A stretch of DNA of 8,584 nt from Hyphomicrobium_A sp943371625 (GTDB lineage: Bacteria; Pseudomonadota; Alphaproteobacteria; Rhizobiales; Hyphomicrobiaceae): positions 1 through 8,584 of the forward strand of contig CALRVN010000168.1 of assembly GCA_943371625.1 (NCBI GenBank), in the 5' to 3' direction. Below, piece after piece: positions 1 through 6,218 of the stretch. The notes under the pieces are model-generated. The model did not search any database and had not been told where the DNA came from. It saw only the letters and a program-made list of their open reading frames with translations. The first letter of the stretch is position 1. Every line of letters starts with the position of its first letter. Position numbers and translations under genes: made by a program.

Positions 1-479
1 GCGACCGCTGTGCCTTCCTCGCCAACTCGCACGTCGGCCACGACTGCCACGTCGGAAACAACGTCATCTTCTCCAACAACGTCATGCTCGCCGGCCACTG
101 CACCGTCGGCGACTTCGCCATCATCGGCGGTGGCGCAGCGGTGATCCAGTTCGCCCGCGTCGGCGCACACGCCTTCGTCGGCGGCATGTCCGGCCTCGAG
201 AACGACCTCATCCCCTACGGCATGGCGCTCGGCAACCGCGCCCACCTGTCGGGCCTCAACATCGTCGGCTTGCAGCGTCGCGGCTTCTCGCGCGACGACA
301 TCCATGATCTCCGCCGCGCCTATCGCGCGCTGTTCGCCGCTGAAGGCACGCTCGCCGAGCGCACCGAGGATGTGGCGAAGGAATTTGCCGCCCATCCGAT
401 CGCGCAGGAGATCATCGCGTTCATCCGCACCGGCGGAAAGCGCAGCCTCTGCACGCCGAAAGATTCGACCGAGGCTTAA
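1..479 (+). CDS. lpxA: UDP-N-acetylglucosamine acyltransferase LpxA, 3' part (5' end outside the window)
   Basis: This is the C-terminal 158 residues of LpxA, read in frame from base 3 and ending at TAA 477-479. LpxA is the cytosolic trimeric enzyme that moves a 3-hydroxyacyl chain from ACP to the 3-OH of UDP-GlcNAc, the first step of lipid A synthesis. The fragment opens inside the left-handed beta-helix, with hexapeptide-like repeats such as HVGHDCHVGNNVIF. The His in GHDC (codon 39-41) aligns with the catalytic His125 of E. coli LpxA, and the His three residues before it aligns with His122. The motifs DFAIIGGGAAV, then GLQRRGFSRDDI and a helical C-terminal domain are all typical of LpxA. 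The family is usually about 260-270 residues, so roughly 100 N-terminal residues are missing only because the window starts here. It lies 2 bp before lpxI. Identity follows from motif recall; LpxD was excluded because LpxD lacks this helical C-terminus. Confidence 0.95.
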   Translation, partial: DRCAFLANSHVGHDCHVGNNVIFSNNVMLAGHCTVGDFAIIGGGAAVIQFARVGAHAFVGGMSGLENDLIPYGMALGNRAHLSGLNIVGLQRRGFSRDDIHDLRRAYRALFAAEGTLAERTEDVAKEFAAHPIAQEIIAFIRTGGKRSLCTPKDSTEA

Positions 480-481
480 TC

Positions 482-1774
482 ATGCCGCCCCGCGTAGTCG
501 GCATTGTGGCTGGTGCCGGCAGTCTGCCGCGCGAGGTGGCCGAGCACGTCACGGCCGCCGGCCACGGCGTGCACATCGTGGCGATCGCCGGTGAGGGCGA
601 CCGCGACCTCAGTCAGTTTCCGCTGACGAATGTGGGCTGGGCGCAGACCGGCGCCATGCTGCGCGCCCTTCGCAATGCCGGCGTCACCGAGATCGTCATT
701 GTCGGCGCCGTGCGCCGGCCCGATCTCGCCGCCATCAAACCCGACCTCGGCTTCTTCCTCAACATCCCCGCCGTCTTGCGCATCGTCGCCACCACCGGCG
801 ACAACGGCGTGCTCTCCGGCGTCATTCGGTTCTTCGAGGCCAAGGGCTTCCGCGTCACCTCGCCGATCGATCACGTTCCCTCGCTGCTCGTCGCCGAGGG
901 GCCTATCGGCGCCGTTAACGCCGAGCCGCACCACATGGCCGACGTTGCGCGCGGCTTCGACGTCGTGCGCACGCTGGGCGTCTTCGACGTTGGCCAGGCC
1001 GTGGTCGTCACCGACGGGCGCATCGAAGCCATCGAAGGCGCTGAGAACACCGACGCCATGTTGCGCAGCCTGGCGCTCAAACGTCGCCTTCCCGACGGCA
1101 GCGTTGGTCCTCGCCGCGGCGTGCTCATCAAGCGCCCCAAGCCGCGTCAGGAAATGCGCGTTGATATGCCGGCCATCGGCCCCGGCACGGTCGAGCGCGC
1201 CGTCGCTGCAGGTCTTTCCGGCATCGCCGTTCTGGCCGGCGGGGCGATCGCTCTCGAACGTCACGAGCTGCGCCGCAGCGCCGACGCGCAGGGGATTTTT
1301 GTCATTGGCGCGTCCGATCCCGGCGTTAGTCTGGCGACCGAGCGCCCGACGGGCGGTCCTGCGTTCATCGGCGTCGGCACCCGGCGCGCGACTGCACAGC
1401 AACTCGACGACGCGGCGCTCGGTGCACAACTGCTCGCGGCCTTGAGGCCGTACCGCGACAGCGGCGCCTGCGTCATTGACCGCGGCCACGTTCTGGCGAT
1501 CGAATGCGGCGAGGGCATCGCGGCGCTGATTGCCCGTGCCGGCAGCTTGCGCCAGTGGGGCAAGCGCCGTTGGTCGCGCCCGTCCGCCATCGCCGTTGTC
1601 TCCGCGGCGGTTGCGCCCGACATCGCAGCCGTCCTCGACGCCGCGTCTGTCGCCCATCTTGCCGGTGTCGCCGTCGTGGGGCGGTCGCCGGATGAGCTGG
1701 CGCAAGGCATCGAAGCCGCCGAGCGCCATGGATTGTTTTTCATCGCCGCTCCGCGGCAGGGAAGCACGACATGA
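482..1774 (+). CDS. lpxI: UDP-2,3-diacylglucosamine pyrophosphatase LpxI with an unusual C-terminal extension
   Basis: LpxI (DUF1009 family) hydrolyses UDP-2,3-diacylglucosamine to lipid X and UMP. It replaces LpxH in most Alphaproteobacteria. Residues 1-280 cover a whole normal LpxI: an N-terminal Rossmann-like part starting VGIVAGAGSLP, the stretch GDNGVLSGVIRFFEAKGF, then the C-terminal domain with DVGQAVVVTDGRIEAIEG (169-186) and VDMPAIGP (227-234). Asp228 sits where I recall the catalytic Asp225 of Caulobacter LpxI. The family is usually about 280 residues, whereas this protein has 430. Residues 281-430 appear to be a degenerate second copy of the C-terminal domain: DSGACVIDRGHVLAIE at 326-341 matches 169-185, and HLAGVAVV (392-399) plus RHGLFFIAAP (415-424) match GLSGIAVL (244-251) and AQGIFVIGAS. 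The catalytic Asp is not kept in the second copy. The ATG follows a GAGG at 471-474 inside the end of lpxA. The stop overlaps the lpxB start as ATGA. No frame break is visible, so the extension is translated. Confidence 0.93.
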   Translation: MPPRVVGIVAGAGSLPREVAEHVTAAGHGVHIVAIAGEGDRDLSQFPLTNVGWAQTGAMLRALRNAGVTEIVIVGAVRRPDLAAIKPDLGFFLNIPAVLRIVATTGDNGVLSGVIRFFEAKGFRVTSPIDHVPSLLVAEGPIGAVNAEPHHMADVARGFDVVRTLGVFDVGQAVVVTDGRIEAIEGAENTDAMLRSLALKRRLPDGSVGPRRGVLIKRPKPRQEMRVDMPAIGPGTVERAVAAGLSGIAVLAGGAIALERHELRRSADAQGIFVIGASDPGVSLATERPTGGPAFIGVGTRRATAQQLDDAALGAQLLAALRPYRDSGACVIDRGHVLAIECGEGIAALIARAGSLRQWGKRRWSRPSAIAVVSAAVAPDIAAVLDAASVAHLAGVAVVGRSPDELAQGIEAAERHGLFFIAAPRQGSTT

Positions 1775-3015
1775 GCCTGACCGATCGTGTAGCCGCCGCG
1801 CGCGCGCCGACGACCGGACGTATTGCGGGTGGTCGCGACGACCTGCGCATCTTCCTCGTCGCCGGCGAGCATTCAGGCGACGCGCTCGGCGGCAAGCTGA
1901 TGAGCGCGCTCAGCGCCCGCTGCAAGGGGCGCATCCACTACCTCGGCGTCGGCGGCGAGCACATGGAGGACGCGGGCCTCGCCTCTCAGTTCCCGCTATC
2001 CGACGTCGCCGTCATGGGACCGCTTTCCATCCTGGCGCGCCTGCCGCGCCTCATTTCGCGCGTGCATCGCACCGTCGACGCCGCCGTCGCCGCCGAGCCG
2101 GACGCGGTCGTCATCATCGATGCGCCCGAGTTCACCCATCCGATCGCCAAGCGCATCCGTAAGAAGTCTCCGGCCATCCCGATCATCGACTACGTCTCGC
2201 CGAGCGTCTGGGCCTGGCGCCCGGGCCGCGCGCGCAAGATGAAGCCTTACGTCGATCACGTGATGGGGCTGCTGCCTTTCGAGCCGGCGGCGCATGAACG
2301 CCTCGGCGGCCCGGCATGCACCTACGTCGGCCACCCGCTCATCGAGCGTCTCGACTGGATGCGCGAGATCGATACTGCACCTCTGATCGAGCGCATCGGG
2401 CTCGACCCCGGCCGCCTGACGCTTCTCGTGCTGCCCGGCAGCCGCACCTCCGAGGTGAGCCAGCTGATGCAGCCCTTCGGCGAGGCGCTCGCCGCCCTGC
2501 ACGAACGCCACGTGCGCCCGCAGGTGATCATCCCCGCCGTTCCGCACGTACGCCCGTTGATCGAAAAGCACATCGAAAGCTGGGCGGTGCAGCCGCACAT
2601 CGTCGAAGGCGAGGCGGATAAGTTCCGCGCCTTCCGTCTCGCGCACGCCGCGCTCGCCGCATCCGGCACCGTGACACTCGAGCTCGCGCTGGCAGGCACG
2701 CCCATGGTCGTCGCCTACAAGGTCGACGCTATCGCCGCTAAGTTGCGCTTCCTCATGAAAGTGCCGTCGGTCGTGCTGGCGAACCTCGTGCTCGACGAGA
2801 ACGCCTTCCCCGAATACCTCCAGGAAGACTGCACGCCGGAAAAGCTCGCCGACGCGCTGGAGCAGTTGCTGCGCGACACACCGGTCCGCCGCGCGCAGGT
2901 CGCGGCGCTGGCGCGCATCCCACACAAGATGCTGATCGACGGTCCCTCGCCGAGCGAAGCCGCCGCCGACATCGTGCTCGACTACGCCGTCAACGGCCGC
3001 CGCTTAGGGCAATAG
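1771..3015 (+). CDS. lpxB: lipid-A-disaccharide synthase LpxB
   Basis: LpxB is a GT19 family membrane-associated glycosyltransferase. It joins UDP-2,3-diacylglucosamine to lipid X, giving the tetra-acyl disaccharide 1-phosphate and UDP. Lipid X is the product of LpxI, encoded directly upstream. The 414-residue protein shows the expected motifs in order: IFLVAGEHSGDALGG (27-41), VVIIDAPEFTHP (113-124), SPSVWAWRPGRARKMK (143-158), YVGHPLIERL (185-194), LLVLPGSRTSEV (218-229) and AASGTVTLELALAGTP (296-311). About 18 residues precede the usual family start. The ATG at 1771 is still preferred: it overlaps the lpxI stop in ATGA, has AGGGA at 1758-1762, and the next ATG lies beyond the GEHSGD motif. 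The last codons and the TAG (3013-3015) lie inside the heptamer repeat described separately, so the C-terminal tail LGQ comes from the repeat. This is the last gene of the lpx operon visible here. Confidence 0.96.
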   Translation: MSLTDRVAAARAPTTGRIAGGRDDLRIFLVAGEHSGDALGGKLMSALSARCKGRIHYLGVGGEHMEDAGLASQFPLSDVAVMGPLSILARLPRLISRVHRTVDAAVAAEPDAVVIIDAPEFTHPIAKRIRKKSPAIPIIDYVSPSVWAWRPGRARKMKPYVDHVMGLLPFEPAAHERLGGPACTYVGHPLIERLDWMREIDTAPLIERIGLDPGRLTLLVLPGSRTSEVSQLMQPFGEALAALHERHVRPQVIIPAVPHVRPLIEKHIESWAVQPHIVEGEADKFRAFRLAHAALAASGTVTLELALAGTPMVVAYKVDAIAAKLRFLMKVPSVVLANLVLDENAFPEYLQEDCTPEKLADALEQLLRDTPVRRAQVAALARIPHKMLIDGPSPSEAAADIVLDYAVNGRRLGQ

Positions 3016-3073
3016 GCACTCGGCAATCGGCATTGGGCTCGCTTCCATTGCCCAATGCCAACTGTCTATTGCC
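3008..3073. repeat. Inverted array of degenerate GGCANTN heptamers; possible bidirectional terminator
   Basis: Read on the plus strand from 3008 there are four tandem 7-bp units: GGCAATA, GGCACTC, GGCAATC and GGCATTG (3008-3035). After a 10-bp spacer come four units in the opposite orientation: CATTGCC, CAATGCC, AACTGTC and TATTGCC (3046-3073). The best fold pairs 3029-3038 with 3050-3059 (10 perfect bp, 11-nt loop), and 3008-3015 with 3066-3073 (8 perfect bp). The left arm has one extra heptamer between these two stems, as expected if units are gained or lost whole. It fills the gap between convergent lpxB and gltA and includes the lpxB stop codon. Such a hairpin could end transcription from both sides, but no clear U-run follows either arm. 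The terminator role is an inference; the repeat structure is seen directly. Confidence 0.75.
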
Positions 3074-3077
3074 TGAA

Positions 3078-4391
3078 TTACCGCTGATCCATGGGCACGT
3101 AAGCGCGCTCCGGTGAGCCCATGTAGAGCTGACGGGGGCGGCCGATGCGCTGTTCCGGGTCCTCGATCATTTCCTTCCACTGCGCGATCCAGCCGACCGT
3201 GCGCGCGATGGCGAACAGCACCGTGAACATCGACACCGGGAAGCCGAGCGCCCGCAGCGTGATGCCGGAGTAGAAGTCGATGTTGGGATAGAGCTTCTTT
3301 TCGATGAAGTACTCGTCCTGCAGCGCGATGCGCTCCAGCTCGATCGCGACCTTCAGCAGCGGATCGTCGTGATGTCCGAGCGCGTCGAGCACCTCGTGGC
3401 AGGTCTTCTGCATCACCTTGGCGCGCGGATCGTAGTTCTTGTAGACGCGGTGCCCGAAGCCCATCAGGCGGAAGCCCGAGTTCTTGTCCTTCGCCTTCTT
3501 GATGTATTCCGGGATGCGATCGACGGTGCCGATCTCGCTCAGCATGTTGAGCGCCGCCTCGTTGGCACCGCCGTGTGCCGGTCCCCACAAGCATGCGATA
3601 CCGGCCGCGATGCACGCGAACGGATTGGCGCCCGACGAGCCGGCAAGACGCACCGTCGACGTCGAAGCGTTCTGCTCGTGATCGGCGTGCAGGATGAAGA
3701 TACGATCGAGCGCCCGCGTCAGCACCGGGTTCGCCACGAACGGCTCGCACGGAATGGCGAAGCACATCTGCAGGAAGTTGGTCGTGAAATCGAGGTCGTT
3801 GCGCGGGTAGATGAACGGCTGCCCGATCGAATACTTGTACGCCATCGAGGCGATCGTCGGCATCTTCGCGATCATGCGATGCGAAGCGACGGCGCGCTGG
3901 CCCGGATCGTTGATGTCGGTTGAGTCGTGATAGAACGCCGACAGCGCGCCGACCGTGCCGGTCATCACCGCCATCGGATGCGCGTCACGACGGAAGCCGG
4001 TGAAGAAGCGCGTCATCTGCTCGTGCAGCATCGTGTGCCGCGTGATCGTCGAGCGGAAACCGGCGTACTGGTCCTTCGACGGCAGCTCGCCGTGCAGCAG
4101 CAGGTAGCAGACTTCCAGGAAGCTCGACTGCTCGGCCAGCTGATCGATCGGATAGCCGCGATACAGCAATACGCCCGCATCACCGTCGATATAGGTGATG
4201 CGCGACATACAGTTCGCGGTCGACGTGAAGCCGGGATCGTAGGTGAAGCAGCCGGTATCGCGGTAGAGCTTGCCGACGTCGATGACATCGGGGCCGAGCG
4301 TTCCGCTTCGCACGGGCAGTTTCGACGACTTGCCTTCGAGTGTCAGCTCGGCGGCGATCTCGGCTGTGGGCGCTTTGTCGTGGACGTTCAT
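3078..4391 (-). CDS. gltA: citrate synthase (type II, GltA family)
   Basis: Citrate synthase condenses oxaloacetate with acetyl-CoA to citrate, the entry step of the TCA cycle. The predicted product is 437 residues, normal for the Gram-negative hexameric type. The N-terminal part has LPVRSGTLGPDVIDVGKLY and TYIDGDAGVLLYRGYPI, typical of GltA. Catalytic residues are in place: His273 in GPAHGG, His314 in GFGHRVYKNYDPRA and Asp372 in IDFYSG. HADHEQNAST (235-244) is also conserved. The start chosen is the ATG at 4391-4389, because the protein then begins as the family does and an AGGA (4404-4401) lies 9 nt upstream. An earlier ATG at 4466 would add 25 residues with no family resemblance. The gene is transcribed toward lpxB and probably ends at the heptamer hairpin. 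It has its own 302-bp upstream region, so it is likely monocistronic. Confidence 0.97.
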   Translation of the reverse strand: MNVHDKAPTAEIAAELTLEGKSSKLPVRSGTLGPDVIDVGKLYRDTGCFTYDPGFTSTANCMSRITYIDGDAGVLLYRGYPIDQLAEQSSFLEVCYLLLHGELPSKDQYAGFRSTITRHTMLHEQMTRFFTGFRRDAHPMAVMTGTVGALSAFYHDSTDINDPGQRAVASHRMIAKMPTIASMAYKYSIGQPFIYPRNDLDFTTNFLQMCFAIPCEPFVANPVLTRALDRIFILHADHEQNASTSTVRLAGSSGANPFACIAAGIACLWGPAHGGANEAALNMLSEIGTVDRIPEYIKKAKDKNSGFRLMGFGHRVYKNYDPRAKVMQKTCHEVLDALGHHDDPLLKVAIELERIALQDEYFIEKKLYPNIDFYSGITLRALGFPVSMFTVLFAIARTVGWIAQWKEMIEDPEQRIGRPRQLYMGSPERAYVPMDQR

Positions 4392-4528
4392 GGCGCGGAA
4401 TCCTGTGATACCCGGCGATGGGGATTGGTGGCGAGCAACGCGACGTCTCCCAAGCTTCTCAATCAACGTCCCCTAAGAGCGTTTATGTATTGGGTTGAGG
4501 CGATCCGGCGTCGCTCATCCGCCGGTCG

Positions 4529-4559
4529 TTGCACCGAATGCTACACTACTTTTGCACCG
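4529..4559. repeat. Direct repeat TTGCACCG, two copies 23 bp apart, upstream of gltA
   Basis: TTGCACCG occurs at 4529-4536 and again at 4552-4559, a start-to-start spacing of 23 bp, close to two helical turns. The pair is 138-168 bp upstream of the gltA start codon. This spacing would suit a regulator binding the same DNA face twice, but an 8-bp repeat in 300 bp can also be chance. No regulator is assigned. Confidence 0.3.
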
Positions 4560-4678
4560 CAACATAGTCTGCCAGCGCACTCTCGCGACCCCACGAATAT
4601 GACAAGCGGACGCTAACCACGCGTAGCGGCACAAGCCTTTTTCTTAAGCCGAAAGGCGACCGATTAGGCAGCGGGCGA

Positions 4679-4693
4679 GCGGGGCGACCCCGC
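4679..4693 (-). terminator. GC-rich hairpin right after gltX; possible terminator
   Basis: The 15-bp sequence beside the gltX stop codon (4694-4696) forms a perfect 6-bp stem GCGGGG/CCCCGC with a 3-nt loop. It starts immediately downstream of the stop on the minus strand. The position and stability fit a terminator or an RNA 3'-end stabiliser for gltX. No U-tract follows, so classic intrinsic termination is not assured. Confidence 0.4.
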
Positions 4694-6133
4694 TTAAGCA
4701 GCGTGATCGCGGATGCGGGCGAGAGCTTCCTCGCGCCCAAGCACGGCCATCACGTCGAACACCGGCGGCGAGACGGACTTGCCGGTGAGCGCGGCACGCA
4801 GCGGCTGCGCCACCTTGCCCAGCTTGGCCCCGCTCGCCTCGGCATAGGTCCGCACGATCTCTTCCAACGCGGCGGCTGTCCAATGACCCGAAGCCTCGAG
4901 CTTCGGCAGCAGGTCGGCGAGCTTCTGGCGCCCGTCGCCGTCGAGCAGCTTCTGCGCCTTCTCGTCCAGCGGCAGCGGCCGGTCGGCGAACAGGAAGTCG
5001 GCGCCGTTGATCAGCTCGATGAGGGTCTTGGCTCGCTCCTTCAGACCCGGCATCGCGATCAGCAGTTTCGCGCGCATGTCGGCGTCGAGCCGCTTCTCGA
5101 TCTCAGGCCCGTTCGGCAGGTGAGGCAGCACGTCTTCGACGCGTAGCAGCAACTCCTGGTCGTCGGCGTTGCGGATGTAGTGGCCGTTGAGGTCTTCCAG
5201 CTTGGCGAAGTCGAAGCGCGCAGCCGAGCGGTTGATGTCCGTGACGTCGAACCAGTCGACCATCTGCGACGTCGACATGATCTCGTCGTTGCCGTGGCTC
5301 CAGCCGAGCCGCACCAGATAGTTGCGCAGCGCCGACGGCAGATAGCCCATCTCGCGATAGGCCTCGATGCCGAGCGCGCCGTGCCGCTTCGACAGCTTGG
5401 CGCCGTCCGGCCCGTGAATGAGCGGCACGTGCGCGAACCGCGGCACCTCCCAGCCCATGCCCTCGTAGATCTGCGTCTGCCGCGCGGCGTTGGTCAGGTG
5501 GTCGACGCCGCGAATGACGTCGGTGATGTTCATATCGTGATCGTCGACGACCACGGCGAGATTGTACGTCGCGTTGCCGTCGGAGCGCAGGATGATGAGA
5601 TCGTCCAACTCCTTATTCTGAAACACGACGCGGCCCTGCACCGCGTCGTCGACCACGGTCTCGCCTTCACGCGGCGCCTTGAGGCGGATGGCGAACGGCA
5701 GGTCGGGCGCTTCCGACGGATCGCGGTCCCGCCACGGCGAGCGGATCGTCAGCGGTTGCTTCTCGGCCTGCGCCTTCTCGCGCATGGCGTCGAGCTCAGC
5801 CGGTGTCAGCCAGCACTTATAGGCGTGGCCCTTCGCGAGCAGCTCCTCGGCCACCTGCCGATGCCGGTCGGCGCGCGCGAACTGGGATACGGCCTCACCG
5901 TCCCACTCGAGCCCCATCCACTTCAACCCGTCGAGGATCGCCGCCACGGCCTCCGGGTTATTGCGCTCCCGGTCGGTGTCCTCGATGCGCAGCAGCATCC
6001 GGCCGCCCCGACCCTTGGCGTAGAGCCAGTTGAACAGGGCCGTGCGTGCACCGCCGATATGGAGATATCCCGTCGGCGAAGGGGCAAAGCGCACGATCGG
6101 CGCTGAAGTGGCGCTGCGTGTCGGATTGTTCAT
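4694..6133 (-). CDS. gltX: glutamyl-tRNA synthetase (class I)
   Basis: GluRS charges tRNA with glutamate in the cytosol using ATP. In many Alphaproteobacteria, which lack GlnRS, it also charges tRNA-Gln, which GatCAB then amidates. The 479-residue protein starts the catalytic domain with IVRFAPSPTGYLHIGGARTA. The HIGH-type motif is HIGG (25-28) and the KMSKS-type motif is KLSKR (246-250). Other family blocks are IEDTDRER (50-57), VVVDDHDMNITDVIRGVDHL (194-213) and LVRLGWSHGNDE (273-284). A helical anticodon-binding domain ends with PLRAALTGKSVSPPVFDVMAVLG. The zinc-binding Cys cluster of the E. coli enzyme is absent, leaving a lone Cys107. Start choice: ATG at 6133 gives the normal length. 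An ATG at 6184 adds 17 atypical residues and lies in the candidate -10 region. No strong ribosome binding site precedes either. Whether this is a discriminating or a second-type GluRS cannot be told here. Confidence 0.95.
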   Translation of the reverse strand: MNNPTRSATSAPIVRFAPSPTGYLHIGGARTALFNWLYAKGRGGRMLLRIEDTDRERNNPEAVAAILDGLKWMGLEWDGEAVSQFARADRHRQVAEELLAKGHAYKCWLTPAELDAMREKAQAEKQPLTIRSPWRDRDPSEAPDLPFAIRLKAPREGETVVDDAVQGRVVFQNKELDDLIILRSDGNATYNLAVVVDDHDMNITDVIRGVDHLTNAARQTQIYEGMGWEVPRFAHVPLIHGPDGAKLSKRHGALGIEAYREMGYLPSALRNYLVRLGWSHGNDEIMSTSQMVDWFDVTDINRSAARFDFAKLEDLNGHYIRNADDQELLLRVEDVLPHLPNGPEIEKRLDADMRAKLLIAMPGLKERAKTLIELINGADFLFADRPLPLDEKAQKLLDGDGRQKLADLLPKLEASGHWTAAALEEIVRTYAEASGAKLGKVAQPLRAALTGKSVSPPVFDVMAVLGREEALARIRDHAA

Positions 6134-6174
6134 GTTTTTGTCGATGGACGTTCGAATGCGGGAAGTTGGCCTGC

Positions 6175-6203
6175 GATGTAGCATGCAACAGGTGGTGGGT
6201 TAA
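6175..6203 (-). promoter_or_regulatory. Candidate sigma70-type promoter for gltX
   Basis: On the minus strand, CTTAAC/TTAACC (6204-6198) resembles the alphaproteobacterial -35 CTTGAC. It is followed after exactly 17 bp by TACATC (6180-6175) as a weak -10. Transcription would begin near 6168-6165, giving a leader of about 30 nt before the ATG at 6133. This would exclude the longer gltX start at 6184. The -10 is poor, so this remains a candidate. Confidence 0.35.
6177..6190. promoter_or_regulatory. 14-bp near-palindrome between divergent gltX and comEC
   Basis: TGTAGCATGCAACA matches its own reverse complement at 12 of 14 positions, around a perfect GCATGC core. It overlaps the -10 and spacer of the candidate gltX promoter and ends 28 bp before the comEC start codon. 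An operator shared by the two divergent genes is possible. It does not match the alphaproteobacterial LexA box (GTTC-N7-GTTC), so there is no sign of SOS control. Confidence 0.3.
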
Positions 6204-6218
6204 GGGGCGCGTATCGGA

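Larger units (their letters stand above)
4392..4693. other. Intergenic region between gltX end and gltA start; likely holds the gltA promoter
   Basis: This 302-bp stretch has no credible gene. Short open frames here lack any family signature and are best explained as chance in GC-rich DNA. It is locally richer in A and T (for example 4480-4500 and 4540-4565) than the flanking genes, which fits a promoter region for minus-strand gltA. I could not settle on a -35/-10 pair: TACATA on the minus strand near 4487-4492 resembles a -10 but has no good -35 partner. Other structure seen: a hairpin at 4679-4693, a weaker one pairing 4635-4640 with 4652-4657 (11-nt loop), and an 8-bp direct repeat at 4529-4559. 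Confidence 0.6.

Noticed and set aside
476..1729. 417-codon open frame on the minus strand opposite lpxI
   Set aside because: It is a shadow of lpxI in GC-rich DNA. Its translation is low-complexity, rich in Asp, Gly, Arg and Ala, with no family motif, whereas lpxI on the other strand has clear ones.
1996..2925. 309-codon minus-strand open frame opposite lpxB
   Set aside because: It is antisense to a well-supported LpxB, the composition is typical of shadow frames, and no recognisable domain is present.
4392..4466. Longer N-terminus for citrate synthase starting at 4466
   Set aside because: The added 25 residues do not resemble the family start. The ATG at 4391 has a good AGGA at 9-nt spacing.
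3927..4616. 229-codon plus-strand open frame running through the gltA start into the intergenic region
   Set aside because: Most of it mirrors gltA, and the part beyond has no similarity I recognise and no start signal.
5180..6106. 308-codon plus-strand open frame opposite gltX
   Set aside because: It is a shadow of gltX; its Arg/Val/Asp-rich product has no motif and there is no ribosome binding site worth noting.
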